From: Thioclava sediminum
GTDB lineage: Bacteria; Pseudomonadota; Alphaproteobacteria; Rhodobacterales; Rhodobacteraceae
Assembly: GCF_002020355.1 (NCBI RefSeq)
Contig: NZ_MPZV01000003.1
Coordinates: 186,001-250,000 of the forward strand
Length of the DNA stretch: 64,000 nt
Direction of reading: 5' to 3'
Positions 33,664-44,173 of the stretch are shown piece by piece; the first letter of the stretch is position 1; each line of letters opens with the position of its first letter. Made by a program: the position numbers and the translations under genes. The notes under the pieces were generated by a model. It did no database searches and was not told the DNA's origin. It worked only from the letters and a program-made list of their open reading frames with translations.

Positions 33664-36270
33664 TCAGTCCTTTGTCAGCAGATTGCGCGCGCCGCCGGAG
33701 ATCAGCAGGGTTATTTCGGTGAGCGCGAGATAGGGGGAGGTGCCGGGCGGAAGTGCGACATAATGGGGCCGCCATTCGGGCCGGAATTTCTGTTTGAACC
33801 GGCGTAACCCTTCGAAGTTATAGAAACTTCCGCCATGACGATAGATCAGATTGCCAAGGCGGCTGGTCAGCCGCGCAGAGGCACGGTCGGGCAGGCCTGC
33901 CAGCGGCGCGAGGCCGAGGCTGAGCTCCGTCGCACCGCGGTCGCGCAGCGCCTCGATCAGGCCGATGAACAGGAATTGCATGACGCCGTCGGCCGCCTCC
34001 GGGCGGTACCGCATCAGATCTATCGCGAAACGCCGCGCCTCCAACCCGCCGAGAAGGTTCGCGAAGCCGAGAATTTCGCCGTCGCGCCGGATCAGCGCAA
34101 TCTCGCAATGGTTGAGGTAGCGCGGATCGAAGCGGCCGATGGAGAAGCCTTTCTCGCGGCCTTTCTGGCCTGCGAGCCACGCGTCGGACACGTCACGGAG
34201 CGTCGCGATCAGCTCCGGCGCGTGCGGCGGGGAGGCGATCTCAAGCGTGAAACCCTCGCGCAAAGCACGGTTCTGTTCGGCCCGCATCGTCTTGAATTTC
34301 GATCCCGTGAGCGAGAATTTCTGAAGGTCGACCACGGCCTCTTCGCCGATCTTGTGCAGCGCGTAGCCCATCTCGATCCAGAGCGGCAGGTTCTTCGTCG
34401 AGACCTCGTAGAAGACGGGGGTGAGCCCTTCGCTCACCGCGCGTTCGTGAAACTCCCACGCGAGTTGCCGCGCGGTCTCGGGCGGGCCGACGGGATCGCC
34501 GAGCACGACCCGCATCCCGCCGCGCTGCGCATACATCAGGAAGGCCGAACGGTCAGGCGAGAACATCACGCATTTGTCGCCCGTCAGCGCGAACCAGCCC
34601 TGCGGTACATCTTGGGCGGCGAGGATTTCGGCAACCGACGCGTCCTGCTCGGGATCGGGGGAGAGCGCGAAGCGGCGCATCGGGCGCAGCGTCAGCCACA
34701 GGAGGAACCCGAGCAGCAGCGCGCTGATCAGGAGCCCGGCCCTGAGCGCCCGTGGTGTGGGTGAACTCGCCGTGAAATCGAGCCAGAGCGCGTTGGAATA
34801 GGGATGCGCCGCATAGGCGAGGAAGAAAAACACCGCCGCCGAGGCCACCATCCCTAGGATCACAGCGAACCACAGCGGCCCGTAGCCGCCCTCGGTCAGC
34901 GCGACCCGACGGTGAAAGGCCCCGCGAAACGGCAGCAACACCACCGCGGCGAGCGACAGGACGACCGCGTTGTCGATGTCGAGATCGGCCGCCAAAACCG
35001 AGATCACGCCAAGCACCAGCCCCGCAAGTACCAGCCAATAGGCAAGTCTCACCCGGCGCACCAAGCCATGCGACAGCACGATCAACAGCACACCCGCGAG
35101 GGCACCAAGCTGCGTGCCGCCTTCTGCGAGAACCGCCGTGATCAGCCCCGGCTCGCCGCCTTGCCGTCCAAGCACCGGCATCAGCGCGACGATCACCATC
35201 CAGAAACCGAGACCCAGCACCGCCACCCCGGCGATCCGGGGGGCGATACCCTCGATACCGCTGATCACCGGGCGCATCGGTTCGGAGATTTCGCCAAAGA
35301 CGCGCGTGGCCCAGCCACCTGCGAGCCGCGCCTCGTTCAGCGAGACCACGACGAAAGCGATCACGAAGGGCAGCAGGAAATAGATCATGCGGAAGGCCAG
35401 AAGACCCGCAGCCGCCTCGCCCAGAGGCACGCCCGCGGGCAGGGCAGCGATCACCACCGTCTCGAACACGCCGACGCCGCCGGGGACGTGGCTCAGGATG
35501 CCGACCATGCTGGCTGCGGCGTAGATGGCGACAAAGCTCGCAAACGGCGGGGTGCCTGCGGGCATCAGGATCCAGAGCGCGCCAGCCGCCATGGTCGAAT
35601 CGAACAGCGCCACGGCGAGTTGCCCCACAAGGATGCGCGGCGCGGGCATCGCGATCTCGCGGTTCCGAATACGCAGGGCGCGCCCGGTATAAGACAGGTA
35701 GAACGCCCCGCCCAGAATAAGAGCCGTCGCGGCCAAGGCCCCGATACGGATCACGGGCTCGGGCGCCGAAATGACGCCTGCAAGGGCTGCCGGATGCACG
35801 GAAAGCGCCAGAACGCCCACCATCGTAAGCCCGAGGCCCATGGCGAGCGCGATATAGGACGACAGCGCCGCGACCTCGAAGGCGTTCAGGCCGGCGGCGG
35901 AATAGATGCGGTAGCGCACGGCCCCGCCCGAGATCACGCTGATCCCGACCGTGTTGCCGAAGGCGTAGCCCAGAAACCCGCCAAGCGCGACGGTGCGCAG
36001 CGGCAGCTGTTTTCCAAGGTAGTGGAGCGCCCAGAAATCGTAGCCCACCAGCGCCAGATAGCCCAGCGACGTCGCCCCCAAAGCCGCGCCGAGCGTGGGC
36101 CACGGCGTCGCCTTGATCTGCGCGATCACCTGATGCACGTCGATGCTGGCGAGCAGATGATGCAGCGCCCAAAGCCCCATCAGGAACAGCAAAAGTCCAA
36201 GCCCGATCGGCCAGAGAATTTTCACGCGCGACTGGGGAGGGGCAGTTTGCGCCGGATCAGCGAGAGCCAT
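33664..36270 (-). CDS. mprF: Bifunctional phosphatidylglycerol aminoacyltransferase/flippase MprF
   Basis: An 868-residue protein. The N-terminal about 530 residues hold some 13-14 transmembrane helices (lysyl-phosphatidylglycerol flippase/UPF0104 domain, with HVPGGVGVFETVV and FRMIYFLLPFVIAF). The cytosolic C-terminal domain (about 545-868) is the DUF2156/GNAT-like aminoacyl-PG synthase with GDKCVMFSPDRSAFLMYA, VVLGDPVGP, FYEVSTKNLPLW and a C-terminal FKQKFRPEWRPHYVALP. It transfers an amino acid (usually Lys or Ala) from tRNA to phosphatidylglycerol, lowering membrane negative charge and giving resistance to cationic peptides. I start at ATG 36270 (MALADPAQ); 13 more codons are open. It is coupled to the DedA-PAP2 gene downstream. 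Confidence 0.93.
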   Translation of the reverse strand: MALADPAQTAPPQSRVKILWPIGLGLLLFLMGLWALHHLLASIDVHQVIAQIKATPWPTLGAALGATSLGYLALVGYDFWALHYLGKQLPLRTVALGGFLGYAFGNTVGISVISGGAVRYRIYSAAGLNAFEVAALSSYIALAMGLGLTMVGVLALSVHPAALAGVISAPEPVIRIGALAATALILGGAFYLSYTGRALRIRNREIAMPAPRILVGQLAVALFDSTMAAGALWILMPAGTPPFASFVAIYAAASMVGILSHVPGGVGVFETVVIAALPAGVPLGEAAAGLLAFRMIYFLLPFVIAFVVVSLNEARLAGGWATRVFGEISEPMRPVISGIEGIAPRIAGVAVLGLGFWMVIVALMPVLGRQGGEPGLITAVLAEGGTQLGALAGVLLIVLSHGLVRRVRLAYWLVLAGLVLGVISVLAADLDIDNAVVLSLAAVVLLPFRGAFHRRVALTEGGYGPLWFAVILGMVASAAVFFFLAYAAHPYSNALWLDFTASSPTPRALRAGLLISALLLGFLLWLTLRPMRRFALSPDPEQDASVAEILAAQDVPQGWFALTGDKCVMFSPDRSAFLMYAQRGGMRVVLGDPVGPPETARQLAWEFHERAVSEGLTPVFYEVSTKNLPLWIEMGYALHKIGEEAVVDLQKFSLTGSKFKTMRAEQNRALREGFTLEIASPPHAPELIATLRDVSDAWLAGQKGREKGFSIGRFDPRYLNHCEIALIRRDGEILGFANLLGGLEARRFAIDLMRYRPEAADGVMQFLFIGLIEALRDRGATELSLGLAPLAGLPDRASARLTSRLGNLIYRHGGSFYNFEGLRRFKQKFRPEWRPHYVALPPGTSPYLALTEITLLISGGARNLLTKD

Positions 36271-36509
36271 CTTATATTTCCACGTTTTTTCCAATCTCTG
36301 GCGGGACAATCGCAGAAGGAATTTATGGCCTTCTTAAAATTCCGTAAGAAATCGTCCCGAACGCATCTTATCGACCGAGACCGCGCGACTGGCTAGAGAA
36401 AGAACGCAGGATCGCACGCGACGTCGAGAGCAAACGCTCCCGACGTCGTCGTGGGTCCGTTACGCGGCGGCAGGTTTGAATCCGGCCCCGGCCGCCGCGT
36501 CATGGGCTC
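36271..36509. other. Intergenic region with two strong inverted repeats (aglA to mprF)
   Basis: 239 bp between the alpha-glucosidase stop and the MprF start, with no supported gene. Hairpin 1: GACGTCG-A-GAGC (36420-36431) pairs with GCTC-C-CGACGTC (36436-36447) around a 4-nt loop AAAC. Hairpin 2: ACGCGGCGGC (36462-36471) pairs perfectly with GCCGCCGCGT (36491-36500). Neither has an adjacent U tract on the minus strand. They may end or process the alpha-glucosidase transcript. The AT-richer 36290-36400 part should contain the mprF promoter, but no clear boxes are seen. Confidence 0.45.
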
Positions 36510-38096
36510 TTAGAGCTTCACCCAGGCTGCACCGTTCGGGCCGAGCGACAGCGTGCCGCCCTCCAGCGTTGCGGCAAGGCAGGGGCCGATAAGCTCGCCA
36601 TCCGCCTCGAGCGTCACCGGATCGGGGCCGAGGTTAAAGTAGCAGGAGAATTTCATCGCGCCATCGTCGCGGATGAAGCCGAGCACCGGATCGGGCAGGT
36701 CGAGGAATTTCGACGTGCCCTCGCGCAGCACCGGGTTTTCCTTACGGAAAGCCAGAACGTTGCGGTAATAGGCGAGCACCGAGCCCTCATCGGCCTCTTC
36801 CAGTGCCACGGCGCGGGCCGCTTGCGGCGGCTTTACCGGCAGCCACGGCTTGGCCTTGGAGAAGCCCGCATTCGTGCTCTCGTCCCAGACCATCGGCGTG
36901 CGGCAACCGTCGCGGCCCTTGTTCTCGGGCCAGAAGCGCAGGCCGGGCGGGTCGGTCAGCTCGTGATATTCCATCTCGGTCTCGGTCTGGCCGAGCTCCT
37001 CGCCCTGATAGATGCCGATCGTGCCCTGGAAGGACGCGAGCATCGCAATCGCCAGCCGCGCGATGCTGTCCTCGGTGCCGTATTTCGCCCAGCGGGTCAC
37101 ATGGCGCTGCACATCGTGGTTCGAGAAGGACCAGCTCGGCCAGCCGTCGGGCGCGCCCTTGAAGAAGCCCTCGATCTTGCCGCGGAAATGCGCGGGCGTG
37201 AATTTCGGGCCCAGCATGTCGAAGCTGTAGGCCATGTGCAGACGGTCATCGCCGCGGGTGTATTCTTCCATGATGCCGAGCGCGCGATGGGGCGCTTCGC
37301 CGACTTCACCGATCAGCGTGCGCGCCTCGTAGTCGTCCATCACCGCGCGCATCTTCTTGAGGAAGGGGACGTTTTCGGGACGGTTCTTGTCGAACTCGTG
37401 ATCCTGCATGTCGTAGGTCGAGACCGGCGGCCAGCGTTCGGGATCGGGGTCCATCGCCGGATTGTCGCGCAGTTTCGGGTCGTGGAAGTAGTAGTTCACC
37501 GTATCGAGGCGGAAGCCATCGACACCGCGATCCAGCCAGAAGCGGAACACGTCGAGCAATTCGTCCTGAACCTCGGGATTGTGCAGGTTCAGGTCAGGCT
37601 GCTCGATCAGGAAGTTGTGCAGGTAATACTGGCCGCGCTCGGGGGCGTATTCCCAGGACGAGCCGCCGAACACCGCCTGCCAGTTGTTGGGCGGGCTGCC
37701 ATCGGGCTTGGGATCGGCCCAGACATACCAATCCTTCTTGGCTCCGCCTTTCTTGGCGTCCTTGAACCACGGATGCTGATCGGAGCTGTGCGAGATCACC
37801 TGATCGATCACGACTTTCAGACCCAGCTCATGGGCGCGCGCCACCAGCGCGTCGAAATCCTCCAGCGTGCCGAATTGCGGATCGATGCCGCGATAATCGG
37901 AGACGTCATAGCCCATATCCGCCATCGGTGAGGTGAAGATCGGCGACAGCCAGATCGCATCAACGCCCAGCGAGGCGACATGATCGAGCCTGCGCGTGAT
38001 CCCCTTAAGATCGCCGATCCCGTCGCCCGAGTCGTCTTGAAAGCTGCGCGGATAAATCTGGTAGATAACCGCCCCGCGCCACCAATCCTTCGCCAT
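36510..38096 (-). CDS. aglA: Alpha-glucosidase (GH13)
   Basis: A 528-residue intracellular glycoside hydrolase family 13 enzyme hydrolysing α-1,4 (or α-1,6) linked glucosides. It starts with the subfamily-typical WWRGAVIYQIYPRSFQDDSG. Catalytic residues are in the conserved regions: nucleophile Asp in DGFRLDTVNYY, acid/base Glu in LIGEVGE, and transition-state Asp in FSNHDVQR. The QPDLNLHNPEV region V is typical of oligo-1,6-glucosidase/α-glucosidase enzymes. There is no signal peptide. The gene is divergent from the glycogen operon, sharing a 166-bp control region. The usual aglEFGK transporter genes are not here, so the symbol rests on enzyme type. Confidence 0.88.
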   Translation of the reverse strand: MAKDWWRGAVIYQIYPRSFQDDSGDGIGDLKGITRRLDHVASLGVDAIWLSPIFTSPMADMGYDVSDYRGIDPQFGTLEDFDALVARAHELGLKVVIDQVISHSSDQHPWFKDAKKGGAKKDWYVWADPKPDGSPPNNWQAVFGGSSWEYAPERGQYYLHNFLIEQPDLNLHNPEVQDELLDVFRFWLDRGVDGFRLDTVNYYFHDPKLRDNPAMDPDPERWPPVSTYDMQDHEFDKNRPENVPFLKKMRAVMDDYEARTLIGEVGEAPHRALGIMEEYTRGDDRLHMAYSFDMLGPKFTPAHFRGKIEGFFKGAPDGWPSWSFSNHDVQRHVTRWAKYGTEDSIARLAIAMLASFQGTIGIYQGEELGQTETEMEYHELTDPPGLRFWPENKGRDGCRTPMVWDESTNAGFSKAKPWLPVKPPQAARAVALEEADEGSVLAYYRNVLAFRKENPVLREGTSKFLDLPDPVLGFIRDDGAMKFSCYFNLGPDPVTLEADGELIGPCLAATLEGGTLSLGPNGAAWVKL

Positions 38097-38121
38097 GAAT
38101 CGCTCCTCTTTCAGTTTCCTG

Positions 38122-38162
38122 TTGCCCGTTATCGCGGCAAGGATAGAATTGTTAGCGCAAAC
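38122..38162. promoter_or_regulatory. Two LacI-family-like operators between aglA and glgP
   Basis: In the 166-bp divergent region two symmetric sites stand close to the aglA start. One is TTGCC-N9-GGCAA (38122-38140). The other is GTTAGCGCAAAC (38151-38162), with a GCGC centre like LacI/GalR-type operators. Positioning suits repression of aglA, glgP or both by a sugar-responsive LacI-family regulator such as AglR; no such regulator gene is in the window. A possible -35 TTGACC at 38198-38203 lies on the glgP side. Confidence 0.4.
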
Positions 38163-38262
38163 GGCAACCGCCGCTCGGGCCGTTTCTGCGCCTTCGCTTG
38201 ACCTTGAGCAGGGGGCGGCTCATCAATCAATTGCTATCTGACGCGTTCCGGAGACCTCCCCC

Positions 38263-40659
38263 TTGAAAGACACCCAATTGCCCAGTGCCGAGACAGTTCG
38301 CGAAGAAATTCTGCACCACATCACTTTTTCGATGGGCAAGGATCCCGATCACGCCTCGGTCTATGACTGGCGCATGGCGCTGTCTCTGGCGATCCGCGAT
38401 CGGGTCGTGGCGCCGTGGTTCGCAGCTACCCGGAGGACATGGGAAGAGGGGCGCAAGCGGGTCTATTATCTCTCAATGGAATTCCTGATCGGGCGGATGC
38501 TCGAGGATGCCGCGATCAACCTCGGTCTGCGCGCCACCTGCCGCGAGGCGATGGAGGCGCTTGGACAGGACTGGGAGGCCGTGGTCGAGAACGAACCCGA
38601 TGCGGCGCTCGGCAATGGCGGGCTAGGGCGGTTGGCCGCGTGCTACATGGAGAGCATGGCGACCTTGGGCTGTCCCGGCTACGGCTACGGCATTCGGTAT
38701 GAACACGGTCTTTTCAAGCAGCGCTTCGAGGGCGGGCGTCAGGTCGAGACGCCGGAGGATTGGCTCAAGCAGCGCCACCCGTGGGAATTCGAACGGCCCG
38801 AGGCGGCCTATGAGATCGGCTTCAAGGGCCATGTCGAAACGCTGGACGGCAAGCCGCATTGGGTGCCAGGCGAGACGGTGCTGGCCGAAGCCTATGACAT
38901 GCCGATCATCGGCTGGGAGGGCAAATGGGCGAACACGCTGCGTCTGTGGTCGGCCAAGCCCACCGAGCAGTTCGACCTCGCACGCTTCAATCACGGCGAT
39001 TACGCCGCCGCAGCCGAACCCGAGGCGCTGGCGCGCACGCTATCCCGCGTGCTCTATCCCGATGACACGACCTATGCGGGCAAGGAATTGCGCCTCAAAC
39101 AGGAGTATTTCCTGACCTCCGCCGCGCTGCAGGACATCATGCGCCGCCATCTGGCCGCCGGGCACACGATCGAGGAGCTGCCGGAGTTCGTCGCGATCCA
39201 GATGAACGACACGCATCCGGCGATCGCGGGGCCGGAGTTGATCCGCATCCTCACCGACCTGCATGACATGGAGTTCGACGCCGCGCTCGAGATCACGATG
39301 CAATGTCTGGGCTACACCAATCACACGCTGTTGCCCGAGGCGCTGGAGCGTTGGGCGACCTATCTGATGGGCACCGTGCTGCCGCGCCATATGCAGATCA
39401 TCGAGAAGATCGACAGCTGGCACCGGCGCAAATTCCCCAAACGCGCGCATTACGTCGGCATCGTGAAGCATCAGGAGGTGCGGATGGGAGAGCTGGCCTT
39501 CATCACCTCGCATAAGGTGAACGGGGTCTCGGCGCTCCATACCGAGCTGATCAAGCGCAACCTGTTTCCCGAATTGGACCGGCTGCATCCGGGGCGCATC
39601 ATCAACCAGACCAACGGGATCACGCCGCGCCGCTGGCTGCGCATGGCCAATGGAGAGCTGTCGCATCTGATCATCGATACGATCGGCGATGGCTGGGAGG
39701 CCGATCTCGACAAGCTGCGCGCACTGGAGCCCTATGCCGAGGATGCGAGCTTCCGCGACGCTTTCATGGCCGCGAAACGGCGCAACAAGGTGCATCTGGC
39801 GGATTGGGTGCGTGACACCCAAGGGATCACCCTCGACCCCGATGCGATCTTCGACATTCAGGTCAAGCGCATCCACGAATACAAGCGCCAGCTCCTCAAC
39901 ATCCTGCAGACCATCGCCGAATGGCACGCGATCCGCGAGAACCCGCAGGCCGAGTTCCAGCCGCGCGTGAAGATCTTCGGCGGCAAGGCGGCGCCGGGCT
40001 ATCACACCGCGAAACAGATCATCCGGCTGATCAATGACGTGGCCGAGGTGGTCAATAACGACCCTTACGTCGATGGGCGTCTCAAGATCGTCTATCCGCC
40101 GAACTACAACGTCTCCATGGCCGAGCGGCTGATCCCGGCGGCGGACCTGTCAGAACAGATCTCCACCGCGGGCAAGGAAGCCTCCGGCACCGGCAATATG
40201 AAATTCGCATTGAACGGCGCGCTGACCATCGGCACGCTCGATGGCGCGAATGTGGAAATTCGTGAACAGGTTGGCGGGGAGAACTTCTTCCTCTTCGGCA
40301 TGACCGCCGACGAGGTGATGGAGCGCCGCCGTGATCCCGAACATGCGCGCCACGCGATCCTTGCAAGCCAGCCTTTGCAGGATGTGCTGCAGATGATCGC
40401 CGAGGGACGGTTCTCGCCCGAGGAACCGGAACGCTATCACGATCTTGTTCATAATATGTGGCATAGCGATTATTTCCTCGTGGCTTCCGATTTCGACGCC
40501 TACGCGGCGGCCCAGAAAGAGGTGGACACGGCCTTCGCCGATCGCGCAGGCTGGGCGAAGATGGCTGTTTTGAACACCGCGCGGATGGGGTTCTTCTCCT
40601 CCGACCGGGCGATCAAGGGCTACATGGACGAGATCTGGACCACGCAATCGGCCCTGTGA
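38263..40659 (+). CDS. glgP: Glycogen/alpha-glucan phosphorylase
   Basis: Releases glucose-1-phosphate from the non-reducing ends of glycogen, using pyridoxal phosphate. The 798-residue protein is of normal length (GT35) and its PLP lysine is K647 in [14 protein letters not shown]. Other family stretches are [29 protein letters not shown] and [13 protein letters not shown]. The start is a TTG at 38263 with GGAG 9 bases upstream; the first internal ATG would remove conserved N-terminal helix sequence. First gene of the glgP-B-C-A-X-pgm operon; glgB begins 13 bp after its stop. Confidence 0.96.
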   Translation: MKDTQLPSAETVREEILHHITFSMGKDPDHASVYDWRMALSLAIRDRVVAPWFAATRRTWEEGRKRVYYLSMEFLIGRMLEDAAINLGLRATCREAMEALGQDWEAVVENEPDAALGNGGLGRLAACYMESMATLGCPGYGYGIRYEHGLFKQRFEGGRQVETPEDWLKQRHPWEFERPEAAYEIGFKGHVETLDGKPHWVPGETVLAEAYDMPIIGWEGKWANTLRLWSAKPTEQFDLARFNHGDYAAAAEPEALARTLSRVLYPDDTTYAGKELRLKQEYFLTSAALQDIMRRHLAAGHTIEELPEFVAIQMNDTHPAIAGPELIRILTDLHDMEFDAALEITMQCLGYTNHTLLPEALERWATYLMGTVLPRHMQIIEKIDSWHRRKFPKRAHYVGIVKHQEVRMGELAFITSHKVNGVSALHTELIKRNLFPELDRLHPGRIINQTNGITPRRWLRMANGELSHLIIDTIGDGWEADLDKLRALEPYAEDASFRDAFMAAKRRNKVHLADWVRDTQGITLDPDAIFDIQVKRIHEYKRQLLNILQTIAEWHAIRENPQAEFQPRVKIFGGKAAPGYHTAKQIIRLINDVAEVVNNDPYVDGRLKIVYPPNYNVSMAERLIPAADLSEQISTAGKEASGTGNMKFALNGALTIGTLDGANVEIREQVGGENFFLFGMTADEVMERRRDPEHARHAILASQPLQDVLQMIAEGRFSPEEPERYHDLVHNMWHSDYFLVASDFDAYAAAQKEVDTAFADRAGWAKMAVLNTARMGFFSSDRAIKGYMDEIWTTQSAL

Positions 40660-40672
40660 ACCAAGGAGCGCT

Positions 40673-42817
40673 ATGACACTTTCCCGCGACGAGGCCGAAG
40701 CGCTTATCCACGCGCAACATCCCGATCCGTTTTCCGTGTTGGGGCTGCATGACTGGGAAATCGTGGCGCTGGTGCCCGGCGCAGAAGAGGTCTGGGCGCT
40801 TGGCAAGACAGAGGTCGCGCTGGAGCCCGTCGTCCCGGGGATCTTCGCCGGCAAATGGACCGAGGAAACCTACCGTCTGCGCGCGCGGCACGATCAGACG
40901 ACATGGGATTTCGACGACCCTTACGGCTTCGCGCCGGTGCTCGGCGCGATCGACGAATACCTGATCGGGGAGGGGACGCATACGCGGCTCTGGGAGAAGC
41001 TCGGCGCCCATGTGATCACCCATCAGGACGTCGAAGGCGTGCATTTCGCGGTCTGGGCACCCAATGCGCGCCGCGTCTCGGTCGTGGGCGATTTCAATTT
41101 CTGGGACGGCCGCCGCCACCAGATGCGCCGGATCGGCGCGTCCGGCGTGTGGGAGATTTTCGTCCCTGGCATCCATGCAGGCGCGCTCTACAAATACGAG
41201 CTGCTCGACGCGGAGGGGACGGTGCTGCCGCTGAAGGCCGACCCGGTCGGCTTCGGTGCAGAGCATCCGCCCGCGCAGGCCTCGGTCGTGCGCAAACTCG
41301 GGCGGCATCGCTTTGGCGACAGTGCGTGGTGTCAGACGCGCGCCGAGGCGCAGGAACGCCACGCGCCGATCTCGGTCTACGAGGTGCATCTCGGGAGTTG
41401 GATGCGGATCTGGGACGAGGGGGGCAGACCGCTCTCCTATCACGAACTGGCCGAGAAACTGGTCGATTACGTCTGCGACATGGGCTTCACCCATATCGAG
41501 CTGCTTCCCATTACCGAACATCCGTTCGATGGCTCCTGGGGCTATCAGCCGATCGGGCTTTACGCGCCGACGATCCGCCACGGCCGTCCCGAGGAATTCG
41601 CGGAATTCGTGGATGCGGCGCATCGGCGGGGCCTCGGCGTGATCCTCGACTGGGTGCCGGGGCATTTCCCGACCGACGATCACGGGCTGAGACATTTCGA
41701 CGGCACGGCGCTTTATGAGCATGCCGACCCGAAAGAGGGCTTCCATCAGGACTGGAACACGCTGATCTACAATTACGGGCGGCGGGAAGTGTCCAACTAC
41801 CTGCTCGCCAATGCGCTGTTCTGGCTGGAGGAATATCACCTCGACGGGCTGCGCGTGGATGCCGTGGCCTCGATGCTCTACCGCGACTATTCGCGGGCCG
41901 CGGGCGAATGGGTGCCCAACAAATATGGCGGGCGCGAGAACTTGGAGGCGATCGAGTTCCTGCAGAACATGAACGCGGCCTCTTATGGCGGCGCGGAAGG
42001 CATCATGACGGTGGCGGAAGAGAGCACCGCCTATCCCGGTGTCACGCGCCCCGTGCATGAGGACGGGTTGGGCTTCGGCTACAAGTGGAACATGGGCTGG
42101 ATGAACGACTCCTTGCGCTATTTCGCGCGCGATCCGCTCTATCGCAAGTTCCACCATAACGAGCTAACCTTCGCGAGTTCCTACATTTACAGCGAGAATT
42201 TCATCCTGCCGATCAGCCATGACGAGGTGGTGCACGGCAAGGGCTCGATGCTGGGCAAGATGCCCGGAACCGACCCCGAGAAATACGCCAATCTGCGCGC
42301 TTTCTACGCGTTCCAATGGGCGCATCCGGGCAAGAAGCTTTTGTTCATGGGGCAGGAATTCGGCCAATGGTCGGAATGGAGCCACGAGCGCGAGCTGGAC
42401 TGGTATCTGCTCGACGATCCGCGCCACAACGGGCTGCGCGCGCTGGTGCGCGACCTCAACCGCCTCTATCGCGAGACGCCCGCGCTGCATTGGGGCGATT
42501 GCGAGCCGGACGGGTTCGAATGGATCGCCGCCGACGATTCCGAGGCCTCGGTCTTCATCTTCGAGCGCCGCGCGCCCGGGTCCGATCCGGTCGTGGTGGT
42601 CGCGAACCTGACCCCGGTCGAGCACAGCTACCGCATCGGCCTGCCGCTGGACGGCGAATGGTGCGAGATACTCAACACGGATTCCGGTTTCTACGGCGGC
42701 GAGAACCGCGGCAATCTCGGTGCGATCCGCGCCGAAGATCACGCGCAGGGCCGCTGCGCCCATAGCGCGGAGGTGTATTTGCCGCCGCTGTCAGTCGTGA
42801 TGTTCACGCCCGCGTAA
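40673..42817 (+). CDS. glgB: 1,4-alpha-glucan branching enzyme
   Basis: Creates α-1,6 branches in growing glycogen. The 714-residue protein carries an N-terminal N1/CBM48-type β-sandwich pair (residues about 10-215, with [20 protein letters not shown]), a GH13 barrel, and the C-terminal all-β domain. Active-site regions are [15 protein letters not shown] (nucleophile Asp), [14 protein letters not shown] (acid/base Glu) and [16 protein letters not shown] (Asp). The [17 protein letters not shown]-like segment ([19 protein letters not shown]) is diagnostic for GlgB. A GGAGC site precedes the ATG 13 bp after glgP. Confidence 0.97.
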   Translation: MTLSRDEAEALIHAQHPDPFSVLGLHDWEIVALVPGAEEVWALGKTEVALEPVVPGIFAGKWTEETYRLRARHDQTTWDFDDPYGFAPVLGAIDEYLIGEGTHTRLWEKLGAHVITHQDVEGVHFAVWAPNARRVSVVGDFNFWDGRRHQMRRIGASGVWEIFVPGIHAGALYKYELLDAEGTVLPLKADPVGFGAEHPPAQASVVRKLGRHRFGDSAWCQTRAEAQERHAPISVYEVHLGSWMRIWDEGGRPLSYHELAEKLVDYVCDMGFTHIELLPITEHPFDGSWGYQPIGLYAPTIRHGRPEEFAEFVDAAHRRGLGVILDWVPGHFPTDDHGLRHFDGTALYEHADPKEGFHQDWNTLIYNYGRREVSNYLLANALFWLEEYHLDGLRVDAVASMLYRDYSRAAGEWVPNKYGGRENLEAIEFLQNMNAASYGGAEGIMTVAEESTAYPGVTRPVHEDGLGFGYKWNMGWMNDSLRYFARDPLYRKFHHNELTFASSYIYSENFILPISHDEVVHGKGSMLGKMPGTDPEKYANLRAFYAFQWAHPGKKLLFMGQEFGQWSEWSHERELDWYLLDDPRHNGLRALVRDLNRLYRETPALHWGDCEPDGFEWIAADDSEASVFIFERRAPGSDPVVVVANLTPVEHSYRIGLPLDGEWCEILNTDSGFYGGENRGNLGAIRAEDHAQGRCAHSAEVYLPPLSVVMFTPA

Positions 42818-42843
42818 GCGGTGCCCAGAGGAGGGGGAGGAAT

Positions 42844-44115
42844 ATGAAACCACAGCCCAACACGCGCCTGAGCGCGCAGGCCATGGCCTTCGTGCTGGCG
42901 GGCGGCCGCGGCAGCCGCCTGAAGGAACTGACCGACCGGCGCGCGAAACCCGCCGTCTATTTCGGCGGCAAGACCCGGATCATCGACTTCGCCCTGTCGA
43001 ACGCGCTCAATTCCGGCATCCGCAAGATGGCGATCGCCACGCAATACAAGGCGCATTCGCTGATCCGCCACATCCAGCGCGGCTGGGACTTCTTCCGCGC
43101 TGAGCGGAACGAATATCTCGACATCCTGCCCGCGAGCCAACGCGTGGCCGATAGCCGCTGGTATGCAGGCACTGCCGACGCAGTGGCGCAGAACATTGAT
43201 ATCATTGAAGATTACGGCGTAAAATACGTCATCATCCTTGCCGGCGACCACATCTACAAGATGGATTACGAGGTGATGCTGCGCCAGCATGTCGACACCA
43301 AGGCCGATGTCACGATCGGCTGTCTGACCGTGCCGCGGATGGAGGCGACCGCCTTTGGCGTGATGGCCATCGACAAGACCGGACAGATCACCGATTTCCT
43401 CGAAAAGCCCGCCGATCCGCCCGGGATGCCCAGCGACCCCGAGCACGCGCTGGCCTCGATGGGGATCTATGTCTTCGACTGGCAATTCCTGCGCGAGCTT
43501 CTGATCCGCGACATGGAAGACCCGAATTCGAGCCATGATTTCGGCCATGACCTGATCCCGCAGATCGTCAAACACGGCAAGGCGATGGCGCATAAGTTCT
43601 CGGATAGCTGCGTGACGACGGGGCTCGAGACCGAGCCGTACTGGCGCGACGTGGGCACGGTGGACGCGTTCTGGCAGGCCAATATCGACCTGACCGATTT
43701 CACCCCGAAGCTGGACCTCTACGACACCGAATGGCCGATCTGGACCTATGCCGAGATCGTGCCGCCCGCGAAATTCATCCATGACGAGGATGGCAGACGT
43801 GGTTCGGCAATTTCCTCGCTGGTCTCGGGCGACTGCATCGTCTCGGGCGCGGAGGTGCGCAATTCGCTGCTCTATACCGGCGTGCGCGCGCATAGTTTCG
43901 CGAGCCTGGAAGAGGCCGTCGTGCTGCCTTACGTCGATATCGGGCGGCATGCGCGGCTGAGCCAATGCGTGATCGACCGAGGCGTGCATATTCCCGAAGG
44001 GCTCGTCGTGGGCGAAGACCCGGAGGAGGACGAGAAGTGGTTCCGCCGGTCGGAAGGCGGTGTCGTGCTGATCACGCAGACGATGCTCGACAAACGCGCG
44101 GCGGCATTGGACTAA
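42844..44115 (+). CDS. glgC: Glucose-1-phosphate adenylyltransferase (ADP-glucose pyrophosphorylase)
   Basis: Makes ADP-glucose from ATP and glucose-1-phosphate, the committed and allosterically controlled step of glycogen synthesis. The 423-residue protein has the N-terminal nucleotidyltransferase motif [20 protein letters not shown], the fructose-bisphosphate/ATP region [47 protein letters not shown], and a C-terminal left-handed β-helix. A strong GGAGGGGGAGG ribosome-binding site stands before the ATG. Gene order glgB-glgC-glgA is standard. Confidence 0.97.
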   Translation: MKPQPNTRLSAQAMAFVLAGGRGSRLKELTDRRAKPAVYFGGKTRIIDFALSNALNSGIRKMAIATQYKAHSLIRHIQRGWDFFRAERNEYLDILPASQRVADSRWYAGTADAVAQNIDIIEDYGVKYVIILAGDHIYKMDYEVMLRQHVDTKADVTIGCLTVPRMEATAFGVMAIDKTGQITDFLEKPADPPGMPSDPEHALASMGIYVFDWQFLRELLIRDMEDPNSSHDFGHDLIPQIVKHGKAMAHKFSDSCVTTGLETEPYWRDVGTVDAFWQANIDLTDFTPKLDLYDTEWPIWTYAEIVPPAKFIHDEDGRRGSAISSLVSGDCIVSGAEVRNSLLYTGVRAHSFASLEEAVVLPYVDIGRHARLSQCVIDRGVHIPEGLVVGEDPEEDEKWFRRSEGGVVLITQTMLDKRAAALD

Positions 44116-44127
44116 CGGGATTAGAGA

Positions 44128-44171
44128 GCGGGGCGCTGCCCCGCGCCCCGGGATATTTGGAAAGAGCGAAG
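44128..44171. repeat. Rhodobacterales intergenic repeat with hairpin (copy 2, glgC-glgA)
   Basis: A perfect 7-bp hairpin, GCGGGGC (44128-44134) with GCCCCGC (44138-44144), loop GCT, followed by GCCCCGGGATATTTGGAAAGAGCGAAG running to within 2 bases of the glgA ATG. It is the same design as the copy at 9566-9625 (read on the minus strand there). Here the GAAAGAGCGAAG part serves as, or overlaps, the glgA ribosome-binding region. Confidence 0.65.
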
Positions 44172-44173
44172 AT

